Under the pieces are notes generated by a model. That model searched no databases. It was given only the letters and a program-made list of their open reading frames with translations, and was not told the origin of the DNA. Positions 1 to 12,719 of a stretch of DNA of 64,000 bases are shown in pieces. The DNA lies in the NCBI GenBank assembly GCA_021399435.1, contig JAJTUP010000021.1, positions 248,001-312,000 of the forward strand, in the 5' to 3' direction. The DNA is from Diaporthe sp. PMI_573. Lineage: Eukaryota; Ascomycota; Sordariomycetes; Diaporthales; Diaporthaceae. The position numbers and the translations under genes are program-made. The stretch's first letter is position 1, and each line of letters starts with the position of its first letter.

Positions 1-3000
1 TCCAGCTGCTCACAAACTTGACGAGTGCAAATAGGCACCATACTCCATGCCCTTCCAGTGATAGCGTTTTCTGGATTAGTTGCATTCTGCCAGCTCCAGG
101 CCCAGATCAGGAGCGTCGCTGGGGTGGGGGGCGAGTCCAGCCAGTCTGCGGGCACAAGTGACCTCGCGAAGGCAACGGTCGTGTTGCCTGGTATATGATC
201 GAAGCGCTGCTCCAGACCAGCGGCCGCGACGAACTTTCCGATGGCAGAGCAGTCTGACCAGTCGAGTCTTTCAGAAGGGGGTGCTACCCAGGTGGTATTC
301 GGGCTCCAGTCCTGACCTGGCTCAAGGAACATTGTATTAATAATGGTTCTGTAGACGTCGACAAAGATTTCAAAAATGAGGCTGTGGTTTCGCTGCGCTG
401 CTTCTTCAGTTACTGGAAATTGCACGAGAGAAATCCGTTGGGCAATCCTAGGGCTCCATTGATTTAAAGCAACTTTACGGAATGTGGCCTCCTTTTACTC
501 CCTGGTGGTCCCTAGTTCATCCATCAGCTGGGCTTGGCAACGCGAAATACCAGATTTGCATTGCCCCCAACAACCCCTTTCGTGCAGTTATTCTGTTGGG
601 GGCCGAGTCAATTAGTGGCTGCCGTGGATTCTTGACTTATTATATGTCTAGGCAGCTACCAAGAACTTACGGGTCAATGTGGGAATACAAGAGAAATCAT
701 GCAGTGATACCACACTCCAAAGCCTTGCCATTGCTGCCACGCTTTGTGCTTGTTTGTCGCTCAATTATAGCGGCAGCTTACCTTACGTGTCCTTGCCATT
801 GATGGCTTGTAGACGCGATCTTCCAATGGCTCCCTCTATCAATGATTGGGGAAGGAAATCAAGAGTAACACGCCTTTGCTACCACTTTGTTTCATTGGGG
901 AACACCTTAATGTGCAGACTCTGGTCGCCTTTTCTACGTACTCCAAATCTTAATGATGCACCCGATAGTACCTTCAAGGCTGGCACCGAGTGTTGAAATC
1001 GCTCGGTGTGTGGTTGGGCCCTGGTAGTTCCGATATAAGTAGAGATTTAGATGATACTGTGGAAAGGAGTCTCATGAGCCTACACCGGGAGCCGCTTACA
1101 GTCTCATGCTATTGAGCATGCCCTATGGACTGTGAACCTTGTTTGCTCGACTGATGTCTGCATCGCTTCCATGTCATTCCTGGGACGCTTCCACAAATGC
1201 ATGGTTTCATCAGGCTTCTGAATTCGACCCATGTTCAACTGGCCGAGAGCCAGAAATATTGTATTTTGTCCCTTCTGCATGGGTGGAAACTCTGGGCTAT
1301 GGTGTGGTCAGCTCACATGGACGAGACAAGCAAGATAATATAATTTTGAGATCTCAAGAGATCGACTACGAAGATTAGAGCAAGACAATGCACCCAGAGA
1401 CACAGACCTCGACAAATAAAATTTGAATTGTTCAAGCCAGTCAGAGAGGAAACTCTTGTTCTACTGTGTTGCTTGTATAGCTCTGGAGTCTCCTAGATCT
1501 GCTCTCGAAAGACCGAGAATAGTTGTAGTCTAAAGCCACTTAGTTGCAGGGCCTCCCTCAAGTACCATCTTTTCAATTGGAGTCTTGCGTGGTCGATTGA
1601 CTATGAGGTTCAGATCGAAACTTGGTGTGCACGCGTTCGGCTTCAGTAAAATCGTTTTCAAAGTCAACCTATCCCGAAGTTGGCCAAGCGTTACAGACAT
1701 CTCGAGGCTCGGCGATGGCAGCTCATTGAAGCCTACCAATGCCAAACCGCAAAAGACGGCCCAAACACATCTAGCATCTGTTGTCTGCAGCAAGTTTCTT
1801 GCCTTTCTACTGCCAATCACCCTTTCCGTTTGGGTGGTACAGCAAAACCTCCTGAGGAAGACCTGCGTGCTATGACGTGCTTCGTGCAGCAATCTGGGCA
1901 CCCGCGAAGAGTGCAACACCTTGCTTCTGATACATAAGAACCCATCCTAATCTCAGTATTGAGGCTCTGTCGAGTTCTTTGCAATTTCCTCTCTCCGAAC
2001 CAATTGCCCAGTATGGAGCGAGGTCGCATACCCTACACTCAATCTGAAATGTTGGAGTCACGCATGTAACTTAGTTATCAGTACGAAGCACCTCGGCCTC
2101 GACCTGACTCCGCCAGTTCAAGGAAGTGGGCGGACTTGGAGAGCAACAAATCAGCTCAGCCTGATGCTAATTACCTTGACCGCTCCACATCACTTTGGCA
2201 ACAATACTACCTATGGCTGAGAATTCGAGCACTTTATGTCTACCGCAACCTGCGGGTCAAAATTCCAGCTCTCGTTGTCTGGATTGCCCGAGCTGTTACG
2301 AGAATAACGATTGAGCCAACAATCCCAGATGTTTTCATACACGGGTGCCTGCTCTGTCTGTTCTGGTTCATCACGCTCGGCTTTTACAATTTCGTTGACG
2401 ACCGGGAACGCCCGCGGTGGCTTATGAGCTTGTGGGCTTCTCTTTGCTGTTTCGAGTTGTTCTTCAGCCAATCCGTTCTACACTCATTTTGCCACTGAGT
2501 AATCAGGAAGATGCGCAAGGGGGGTCGTGTCTCACCATTGACACTATTGGTATGGTCATCTTACGTCACGATATGTGCCTCACTTGAGCAGCAGTAGCAC
2601 ACGCGAGGTTCGCTAACTTTGGTACGAATAGCTTCATCTTATGCTGGTCGCTGAGGCACAGGCATATCTCGCTTTCTCCACTCTTATATTATTTCTTCTC
2701 GTGCTCTTTAGCCTCGGCTAGGTATTCCCATCACCATATCGCCACTGTGCAACAGCTAATTTGTGCTCCCAAGGCTCAGCTCTATTGACCTTCAGCAATG
2801 GTCTTTTGCACCTCGATCTTGCCCAGCTGATGGTTGTTCAAAGAACTAGGACAACATCGTCTGAATTGTTTCTAGACAGGTTGAATCTACAAGGCCACGG
2901 ATATCTGGTCCTTGGTACCAACAGCAAGACAAGATCCTATTGTAGCCATTGTGGCGAAGACTGTTTTCACTCCTGTTGTTGTCCATGAACTTCGCACACC

Positions 3001-3817
3001 TTTATACGCACGAATGTGGCATCATGGTAGAACGGGATTATATTTGGAAATGCAAGTCCAACGACTGCAGTTCATCCTGAATATATAAAAGTGACTTGGT
3101 AAGTACAATACAAACAACAGATTAGATACAGTGAAATGCCCGGATGCACATATCTCGACCATTAACCCTTCACTTCGTAACTATTACAGCTATAACTCTG
3201 AATTTACAACCCCTTCTAAGAGTTGAAAATCAATCCCAATACCAAGCTTTGAGAAAGTAGTGTGTAGAGGCGAATTGCACTCTGAGGCATCATCTGCTGG
3301 AAAATAACTTACGAGCAGTACTTCTGGGATGCCTCCAGATTTATCCTCTGCGTTTGAATTGTCTAGTATGTTCTCTATTTGTGATGAACAGACCAGGAAG
3401 TTCTTGACCTACGTCCAACTCCAATGTACGTATTCTCATCGGCCAAGTTGTTGTGCTCACCAAAAGAGAGTTGTTCCGTCGCTCGGCAAGTTCACTTGGC
3501 ACCCTCTCGGGGCCCAGGTCCCGAGGTCGTTGTGCCGGAGCTTGGGCGTGGGGTCGCCGGGATCCAAATCACGGGCCGCCCTTGAAACTGTCCACTCCCA
3601 TCCCTCCACACGCCACCGGAAGGATTCAACTCAACCTAAAGAGGAAGGTTTACCGACTTTTATTGGGGCTGATGCTCATTTGCGAGACGGGAAATAAGTC
3701 TTTGTCACAGACACTACTTCAAAATCGTGCCTAGAAAGCGTCTCGATTGATGGCAAGCTGCATGTGCCATCAATCGACCACAAAACCGACAAGACGGCAA
3801 CCTACAAGACGGCAACA
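1..3817. other. Gene-poor stretch, no recognisable gene
   Basis: Stop-rich, with only short ORFs on both strands and lower GC than the flanking genes. The longest open stretches (1530-1919 minus, 2136-2498 plus) lack recognisable motifs; the second starts at TTG and is hydrophobic near its end. A TATA-like AT-rich box lies at about 3079-3090 but no ORF worth calling follows. I see no transposon ORF, tRNA or long repeat. Confidence 0.5.
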
Positions 3818-5673
3818 ATGGACACAAAAACGACTGTACGACCCGAAAGGACCATAATAGGTGACTCACTGGAGATACCCCGGATGCTCAATGGTCTATG
3901 GCAGCTCACAGCGGGCCATGGGAAGGATGTTAGTATTGCGAATGCCTCAGCGGCCATGAACGCATTGTGGGTGATGAGTACTCCACGACAAGGAGCTTTT
4001 TGAGCTTACAGTGACCTAGTATAAGTACTGGGCTGGAGGCATTTGACATGGCGGATCACTACGGGGATGCCGGTGAGCATGAACCTCCGAGGAGATTCTG
4101 GTCCCGCAGCACGACTGACCTCGGCCAGAGCTTGTCATCGGCCATAATGCCAAGTCCAAGGGGGAAGTAACTGCCCTCACCAAATGGTGCCCGGTAGAGA
4201 ATGGGACCAAAAGCTTTAAGAATGCAGAATCAGCAGTAGATCTCGCCTTGAGGCGACTAGGCCAGAGCACAATTGCCCTGCTGCAGTGTAAGCCGACCCT
4301 AAATGATTGCTCACCCACCCACGTTCTAGCAGCTCACTCACCAGCACAACAGACCATATCTGGGACTACACAGATGATACGTACATCCATAATCTCACTC
4401 ACCTAACCAGCCTCCAATCCCAGGGCAAAATCTCCCACCTGGGCCTGACCAACACTGATGCCGCCCACCTTGAGATGCTGCTCGATACAGGCTTCAACAT
4501 TGCAACCAACCAGGTCTCCTGCTCGGTGATCGACCTCCGCCCCGTCCGCGGGCGAATGAGCCATCTCTGCGCGTCCCGAGATGTCGGCCTCCTGTGCTAC
4601 GGGACGCTACTTGGCGGCTTTATTTCGGAGAAGTGGCTCGGGCTGCCCGAGCCCGCGGAGATTGACGCCCTGAACTGGTCCCTGAAGAAGTACCTACGCT
4701 TCATTCGGGCCGCGGGAGGGTGGAGTGCCTTCCAAGGTGTCCTGGCGGCGCTTGGGACCGTTGCGAAGAAGCACAGCGTCTCCATCCCCGCGGTGGCGAC
4801 GCGCTGGGTGCTTGACCTCCCTGCCGTGAAGGCCGTCATCGTGGGGACAGGGCTGAGCGCAAACTCCGAGCAGCACATCGCGGAGAACCTCTTGGCCTTT
4901 TCGGTTAAGCTGGATGACGAGGACAGGAGCATCATCGCGAACGCACAGAAGGGCCTGCGTGATATACCGGGCGACTGCGGAGACGAGTACCGCAGGCCGC
5001 CGTACCTGACAGCCGCTGGGGATCTGAGCCACCATGTCAAGGAGACAGATCGTGCTAGATCGGTGAGGGAGGCTGTGGCTGCGGGCCAGAGGGTCGAGTA
5101 TTTGAGCGGGAGCAAATGGGAGCCCATCTGCGTAGGTGAGAGGCAATTTGCCTTTCGAGTTGTTACGCTGACAATCCATCTACCCTAGGGCTATTCTCGC
5201 GCTGTTCGCGTCGGTTCACATATCCATGTCTCCGGGGTACGTTCACACTGATCCTATACATACCCTCCCGTTTTCCGCCTCGGGACCTTTCCGGCCGTCC
5301 CATATTAGGCTCGGTTTACAGTATTTAACATCCGCCAGACAACCGCGAACCCGCCTGTCCCTCTCTGTCCTGCGTCGGGGGCACCTCGGCGAAAAGCCAG
5401 GCAGTCTGGGCACTAGACATCATTGAAGGGGCGCTGAACGCCCTTGGCTCATCTATGAAAGACGTCGTCAGGACGCGCATCATCCTGTCCAACAGGAAGG
5501 ATGCTGAAGCAGTGAGCGAGGCGCATGGCTGGAGAATGCGTTGCGTCGACGTCCTCCCCGCCAATACACTGATCGAGGCAACCCTTTACGAGGGTGAATT
5601 CTTAGTCGAGATCGAGGCGTGGGCCGAGGCTCATTCTGGGGCCGGAGGTACGGTGCGAGTATATAAATCCTAA
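3818..5673 (+). CDS. Aldo/keto reductase-RidA fusion protein with a frame break in the RidA part
   Basis: Six exons: 3818-3966, 4020-4072, 4129-4287, 4353-5131, 5189-5236, 5339-5673. The first ~390 residues form an NADP-dependent aldo/keto reductase barrel. The tetrad is visible: Asp and Tyr in FDMADHYGDA (exon 2), Lys in ALTKWCP (exon 3), His in LLQYHIWDY across the exon 3/4 join. Exons 5-6 encode a YjgF/RidA domain: GYSRAVRVGSHIHVSG, TTANPPVP, VVRTRI, LVEIEAWAE. The domain's usual Arg (PAR-S/T) is PANT here, so classical imine deamination is doubtful. The first five exons are open and phase-consistent, but exon 6 reads TTANPPVP in one frame and GTSAKSQAVWALDIIE in another; one extra G in the G5 run at 5377-5381 would join them. 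This may be an assembly indel, a young pseudogene, or a different donor for intron 5. The ATG is the first in frame. About 507 aa if one frame. Confidence 0.8.
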
Positions 5674-5960
5674 AAAGGCCGCCTCAGTGCTGGCCGCAAA
5701 TCCTACCGGCGACCGATGTATGCTCAAAACCCCAAAGTCGCACACTGAACCTTCCCACTTCTGAATACTTTCGCGCAGCCAAGGTGCCCTATTTTAATGT
5801 GACTGACTGAAGTGCTATTAAGGGGGTTTCGTATCGGCCCGGGCGCTCAACGAGCACGTTACTGTGCCCTTACAGGGCTCAAAATGTATCCAAATAGGCG
5901 GCTTGGCCCATTCTTGTTTGTCTCATACCACTCTTTGAGCTTGACCGGCGAGCTTGAAAG

Positions 5961-8900
5961 CTAACCAGTCTCCTCTGCGTCATCAGCAGTACCCTGGCTG
6001 TCTGGCACTTCCAACTCGTCTCCTTCCTCTCCGGCCTCCGCCATCTCCTCGTCTTCATCTTGCTCGCCTTGTGCCTGACCTTCGTCTTCGTCTTCACTTC
6101 CGTCTTCACTTCCATCCTCACCTTCCTCCTCGCCTGCCTCCTCACCATCCTCCTCACCTTCCTCACCTTCTTCCTCATCTTCTTCCTCCCCTTCAGACGC
6201 ACTGGCGCTCGATCCTGAGCTCGCCACAACCGAGAGATCCGCACTACGGCGCAAATTTGGGAACATCAAGGTCGGCGGTATATCCTGGTCGTAGTCATCA
6301 GGGACATCACTAAGGTCGCTCTCGTCATCTGCATCGTCGTGTTCGGGCCTCGGGCTCGACGCCTCGCTCTCTTCGCCTTCCGCCGCTGCCTCTTCACCTG
6401 CTTCGTTACCGCCTTCTTGTTTTCCGTCAGCCTGCTCATCCTCGTTCTCATTCTCCTGCTTCATCTCAACATCTCCGTCTCCCTCCTCACCTTCGCTCTC
6501 CTCGCCCTCGTTGCCGTCCAGGCCGTTCTGCTGACTGCCTGGGCTGCCACGCCTGGATCTCCGGCCGTTGGATCTCTCACTGACGGCAGACTTGGGCGGT
6601 GGCTGCTCAGTCGCTCTCGAAGCTGCCTGTTCGGCTTTGCGGAGCACATCGGCACGCCGTACGCCCAGTAGCCTGCGGCGCGTAACGCCCGGATCTCCCG
6701 TGTTGGAGGCGGATCGTTCCATCTTCTCGCCGCCATTGACACCAGCGGATGGTGCCTCACTAGGTGCACGGCCAGCCGGTGAGTTTCCTTGGTCAGCAGC
6801 CTTGTCCATGCCACCCGGATGTAGCAGACCGTTGAACTGCTCTTTGTCCTGATTGCCATTGGTCTGCATTTCCGAGCTTTTGAGCCGGTTGCGCTCCTCG
6901 ATAATCTGTGAAGGCTCTGGACCGGGAAGCTCCTTGGCGATACTTCGATAGAGATCGGAGTAGCAGTCATGAATCAAGTCGTCAATCATACCCGCTTTTG
7001 TCAAACCACCGTTCAGTTTCTTGACTTCGATCGCCTCCTTCATAGCGCTCAAGGCCGCATGGACCCTATCCTTCGCACCTGCCCAGTCGTTGATGCGTTC
7101 TCCCAGGATATCGAACTCTTCGAAGCTCATATTCTTGAAGATATCCTCTTCCAGTGCTGGGATCTCATAGGTCCGGCGTAGAAGCCTTGTGTATCCTTGC
7201 ACGCACGAAGCCCAGAGGTCACTGAAGTGATAAAAGTCTGCACCTTTCTTGCGGATCTTACGCAAGAGAAGCTCCATATTCACATGATCCTTTGTCACCG
7301 TCAAAAGCTTCACCGTGTATCGGACATATTGCTCCGTGTATACATGATGACGACCGGCGCGCTCAGCGTCGCACTTCCAGACGTTGATGGCCATCGTCTT
7401 CGTGATCATGTGCTCGCGTAAAACAGCGAAAGCCGCTCGCGCTTCCGCAACTTGGTCCGAAGGCTCCTCTTCTCGTGGGTCATAGATCATACGGGCGTTA
7501 CGCATGATGATACGGTGCTGCCAGTGCGACTTGTCCTTGTCACGCAAATGGCGCAAGGTCTCGATCACGAGAGCATTCCAATCATCCGTTGACTGAATGC
7601 TCTCTTGCTGGCCATGTTGGACTGCGTAGGGCTGCCGCTGGAGGACGCCGACTGCTTCCGGGACGGTCAAGCTCTTGCGCGCGACGAGCTTGTGCGAAAT
7701 TGAGACAATCTTGTAGTGTGGCTCCAGGATCAGATCTTGGCCATGCCTTGGTTTGGGCAGCAGGGACACCAGCTCGATTGTCTTCTCCAGAGCCTCAATG
7801 AGTGCCTTCGCTGTAGGCAGCGTCTTCTGATCCTTTAGCTCAAGCACATCGGCTGGTTTCTGGTGCATCTTCCAGAGACACTTGGAGAGCATATAAGCAT
7901 TCTTCCAGTCGTTTGGCTTGCCTTTCATGGCTCTCCTAAACAGGGTAGCCGCGTACTTCCACACCTCATACTCGCTCATCTCTCTGTGCAGAAGCCTCTT
8001 GAATGTGCCACTGCCATTTGCTTCTGGGTAGAACCTGGCGTAGTCGCTATGCTGGAAAGGTTCCATGGCGAATGGCTCGCGGCTTGACGCATACATGCGC
8101 ATGGCGAAGTTGTGATAGAATTGGGACAACTTGTCCTCGTCCTCTTTGGTCTCTGGGGTCCACGCGTGAGAATGTGACAGTGCTAGGGTGTAGCAATGAA
8201 TGGCGTGGCGCTGGAACTTGAGAAGCTCGCCCCGATCTTTATTCATCTTGTCAGCCGACCACAAGACTGCTTCGTCCAGTTCATAGTCGAAACACTCCGC
8301 CAGCCGGAACCATGCCTCCCACATGTCAGGCGTGAACTGCAGCTGCAGGCGCAGGAATGTCGCTCCGATGCGAAGATCGTCTGTTGCTCCAGGAGTCTGG
8401 CGGCGGTTCAAATCGACGCCCTTGAACTTGGTGAGGGCTATCATGCCTAACAGGAAGAACCAGCCGTTCCTGGCGAGAGATGCTTCTGCCGTGTTGACCG
8501 TCGTCGCATCCAACGGCACAGTGCAGTCGAGTGCTTGGTATAGACGCAACGGATGTATTGGCTTTTTGAGGTATTCTTGGAAATTGCGAAGATTGTGGAT
8601 CATGGGTGTGCTGGACCTGGCCTGCCCGATAGCCCCTTGCATGTGCTCGATGGTATTCTTGAGATCCGACTTGAGCAAATCCTTCATTGATATGCGATTG
8701 GCGAGTGTCGTGATCTTCTCGACTAGCTGCATCGCCTGCCGCTTTTCCAATTTCTCTGGTACGCAGCCATGGTCGTGCACCTCCCATATACCAACGCCCA
8801 GCCTAAGACCATGCAAATCGTAGAGGACCTGGCCCAGATAGTCCTCCCAATTCTCGATGTTTTTCTGCTTCAAAATCTCTATTCGCATCATCTTCAGGAA

Positions 8901-11900
8901 AATCTTGTTCGACGCACTGCATGCTTTCCTCAGTCCCAGGACCTGGTGGACAGCGTTCAAAAAGTCGGCGAGATCGTTGTCGGGCGTTTTGAATACGCCA
9001 GTGTCCTGATGGATGCCGACTTTGATAAGGCAGTATTGCAGGGTCCAAGTCCTCACCTGCAAGTCCCGCAAGCGCTCCAATAACTCCTTGAACGTTGCAG
9101 ACTTAGATGGCGCTGGCGTGATTCCTAAGGTGAACTCATCCTGCTGCATCACAGCAACGTGGATGAGGCAGCTCAACCTCGCGAGGGCAGACGATGTAGA
9201 CCGAATGTGCTCCTCATCAATAATGTCGAATGAAGTGTTGTCATTCAATGCCAAAGAAAGGGCCGATACCATCATGTCGTGGATGGACCTCAAGAGCTTC
9301 AGGAGAGCCATCTTCCGTGATTCCGGCGCCGCAGTCGAGTACGTCTCGCTGTCTATATCATCGATGACCATCTCGATACTCTTCAAAAGACACGAGAACT
9401 GCTTCGTTGTGTACTTGATGGTGCCGTAAGCATCACTCAGACGAGACCACAGGAGGAGTCTGAGATCGGTGCTACTGGTCAGAAGGAACTTCCACAAGTC
9501 TTTCAGACCTTGGCTAGCGCATTCCTTGATGGAGACCTTGGCGACAGCTGGGTTCCCAGGTTTATCTCCGTTCGTGGGAGGCTCTTGAGGCGGGTTAACG
9601 AAAACTGCATCGGGATTGAGCACTGGCTCGAGAGTATCAATAACCACCACAGGGTCGGCCATTTCTTCCTGAAACAGGCCTAGGAAGAAATCCATGGTCG
9701 TCAATTTGCTGATCTCCCTATCTGCTTCAACAGATGAGATCTCAGGCATGATGGCGTTGTTAGGCAAGTCAATCCTGCCATGGCCAGTCGTCGTCAAATA
9801 GTCCCGTAGACTATGCCAGCATGTGAGGACGTGGTCTCGCGAAATACCCTCGGCCAGAGTGGTTGAGAAGACGCAGGCCCAGAGAAATCGCAAAGACAAG
9901 TCGACACTGGCGTCCGCTGGCCTCGTGCGCCTCAGGTCAGATGCTAGATCCAGCCACCGTCCAAGTCGTCCTTTCGTGCCAACTCGTATTGCAACGTCGA
10001 CGCGGCTATTCGGATTCGTGATACGCTCGTAGACGTCAAGATACAGCTCAAATAGCATCTGAACAAGGTTGTCAAGTTCAACCAGTTTGCACTCCTCGTT
10101 TTCTTGATCATCTTGGCCTTGAAGCTGGCCAGTCTCGTAGACGACCTGATCATGGATGGCCTCGTCAAAATGACTGATTACTTGAACGACTGCAGTTTTG
10201 AGCTGTTCAGACCATTTCTTCGTCGTGTAACTTTTGGATATCAGCAGGATCCATTCAAAAGCGACGTCCTGAGCAGTCATCCAACCGGAGTTAACTCTCC
10301 TTACGAAAGCTTTCAGACCGCTGCGCTCATCGAAGCCAGCCGTCTCCGCTACTCGTTGCGCACCAGGTTTCGTGTGCTCAAGGAAGGTGTTCATGCCGAG
10401 AGTAGGCGTCTTCAACCTCGTGAGGAAGACTTGTGCACTCTCCTCGTCGTACGAGACGAGGGAGTCGCGTAGATCCATGCTGGCAGCATGTGTGATCTTG
10501 GATGTCCTTTCCTCGAGAGCGGCGGAGTCTGTCATGTCGCCAATCCTGTCGACAGTGGTCTTATCGGTTACACCGAGATTTTCAAGGATGTTCTTGGTCA
10601 GTTGAAAGAGATTCTGATCGGCGCCTTGGAATGGTTGCAACTGAGTCGCCCGCAGATTTGTCTCATTGACGGCGTCTTCAGTGAGCGTGGTCTCTCGCCT
10701 CCTCACCCTTTTTGGCCGTTTTGAATCAGCGTTGTCTTCCTCGGTTGGTTCCGGTAGGCCAGCCATGGACATTGATCGCTTCCGGGATGGTAGAGAGATG
10801 CTTCGCTGCCGACTTGCTCCATTCTCAGCCTGTCCATCTTTGGAGGAAGACTTCGTGTCGGTAGGCGAATTAAGTGTGGCAGTTTCCTGGGGTGTTTCCT
10901 GAGCCAAAGCGGCTGGACACTGGTGGTCAACTTCCATCTGCACAGCCTCCTCGTCCTCGTCTCTCCCATCCGGAAGCTCGATGAGTACTGCTCGCCCAGT
11001 GAAGCCAACTTCAGTAGCGAGGTAGACCAGGCGCATGCCGATCTGCGCCCAGGACAGGATTGGGATGTCGATGGGCAGTCTTGGCAAGTTGATGTCCACC
11101 GCTAATGATTTGCGAGCGGCCAGCTCTTTTGTCGGGTTCGGCAGGAAAGGAAACGGGTCCAAGTGTCGCTTCAACAACGTGGGCATGTCTTTCTCCACGA
11201 ACGGTTTCATGACAGGATGGGATAGGGCAGTGTCATCGGATAGGATTTGGAGGTGATCTTTCAATTGTTCACCGGCGAAACCCTCGGCCAAGGACGGAGG
11301 CTCGGCTTCGACTAGGGCTGGGTCATCATCCATTTCTATTGCAGCCTCGAGGCAATATCGGCTCAATCGTGTACTGTCCAGGAACGCTGCTGTCCTTGCC
11401 GTCCTTCTCCAGAGCTCAGCGTCGGACGGATCCTTGTCCAGAGCAGCTGTGAAATCATCTAGGGCTTTCCGAGCGCTGGCTATCACCTCGGGCTCCTCGA
11501 ACACGGCATCTGGGGATGGCCCGGCCGATTTCGCCCTGTGTCTTATCCTGTCCAAAGCGAATTGTCCATGGTTCTTGTGGGAGAGGAAAAGAGCCTGTGG
11601 GAGACTGGCAGCGCTGCCATCAGGGTCCACACCCGTCGCGTCGAGGCCCGAGCCGAAATTCGAGTCCAGTGGCACGAAGGGGTTCTGAAGTCTTTCTGTG
11701 CGTTCATACTCGGTCGTGTTCTCGGGAAGCTTGAATATGTCGGACAGGAAGAGGGAGTCGTAGGCCTCGGATGCCTCGTCGAAGAATTGTGGACCTTGGG
11801 CATGGAGCTTGAGTGCATTCTGGAAGAGTTTGAGGGCTTCATCGACCTGGACGCTGTCAATCACAGATTCAGAGCTGAGAAATGGGGTGGCTATACTTGG

Positions 11901-12028
11901 AGCTCCTTGGTCGTGTCGATTTCCTCCTCTATATTCTCCTCGGGCTCGAGGTTGATGGCTGAGAAGGCAGGCTGAGTTGCAAGTCAGCGTGGCGCGTGGA
12001 GTTGGGAAATGCCTGCAGTACCTACCAT
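5961..12028 (-). CDS. HIR3: Histone transcription regulator 3 (HIR complex subunit, CABIN1-like)
   Basis: Three coding exons on the minus strand: 12028-12026 (ATG alone), 11971-11897 and 11846-5961, giving about 1987 aa, the usual size of fungal Hir3. The product is a scaffold of the HIR histone H3-H4 chaperone, which acts in replication-independent nucleosome assembly and repression of histone genes in the nucleus. The N-terminus after splicing reads MPAFSAINLEPEE, then KELQVDEALKLFQNAL, the first of several TPR-like helical repeats; more TPR-like stretches lie around residues 120-170 and 950-1200. Residues ~360-420 are Ser/Lys-rich with a basic, NLS-like cluster (KRPKRVRRR). The last ~250 residues are extremely acidic, with long Glu/Asp runs, as expected for a histone-binding tail. 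Intron 1 begins immediately after the ATG (ATG|gtaggt). Intron 2 uses acceptor gtccag at 11847, chosen because it restores the KELQVDEAL frame. Confidence 0.92.
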
Positions 12029-12719
12029 GACGTGTCAAGGGCAATTGACACAAGAATCAATGCTTTCAAGGAGGGCCCAGGTGTTATCATGGGCATAAAT
12101 GCCAGACCAAATAACCTCGGCCTTGTATATAGCCTGCGGTGTGGTTTGCGACAGTGGAACTCTGGCCTGGATCTTTGAAGTAGACCGGGTGCTTTACGCG
12201 TTAGCAAGGCTGCTACCTCAGATGGTGCTATGGTGCACCCAAGACCTGCCTGCCGCAAGAGCAACTGAGCTTGGGCGGGCTCCAGCTACCCCCGCCGCCC
12301 TGACAGCTCGGCATTGGCTGCCTGTACAGGGGTCCGCCGCCCTAGGACCCCAAGCTTCCAGGCTCGGCTTCCAAGGCAAGCCCACCTGGGGTCCCACCTT
12401 TTGCCAACTGTTTGGTGTTGATCATGCAGCTGCTGGGCTGGAGCTGAGCGAATGGACAAGTATCGGACAGTACGCCCCGTGCTGTCTCATCGGTGATTAG
12501 CCAGATTATTTCAACACCGCCCAAGACTCGAGCACCCAACGACCGACCGTGCAGCCCTCGTCTATCGTCAGAGGTCGCATGCCGAGCACGTCTCCATTGG
12601 TTTAGTTCTCTGGCGGTGCTCTACCTTATCGGCGCTTCGTTGTCTCGGAGCCGCTGTGAACTGAAGCCTCACAAGCAGACCCATTTGCTCTCGTGTCGCA
12701 AGGGGAGGACGTCGCCGCC
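12029..12719. promoter_or_regulatory. Divergent promoter region between HIR3 and BUD7
   Basis: 691 bp separate the two divergent start codons. The stretch 12230-12390 is C-rich. No TATA box is evident on either strand, as is common for fungal housekeeping genes. The BUD7 ATG has a strong context, gccgccATGG, at 12714-12723. Confidence 0.5.

Noticed and set aside
2136..2498. 120-codon ORF with hydrophobic segments
   Set aside because: Starts at TTG, no ATG in a suitable place, no recognisable family; overlapped by an equally open antisense ORF.
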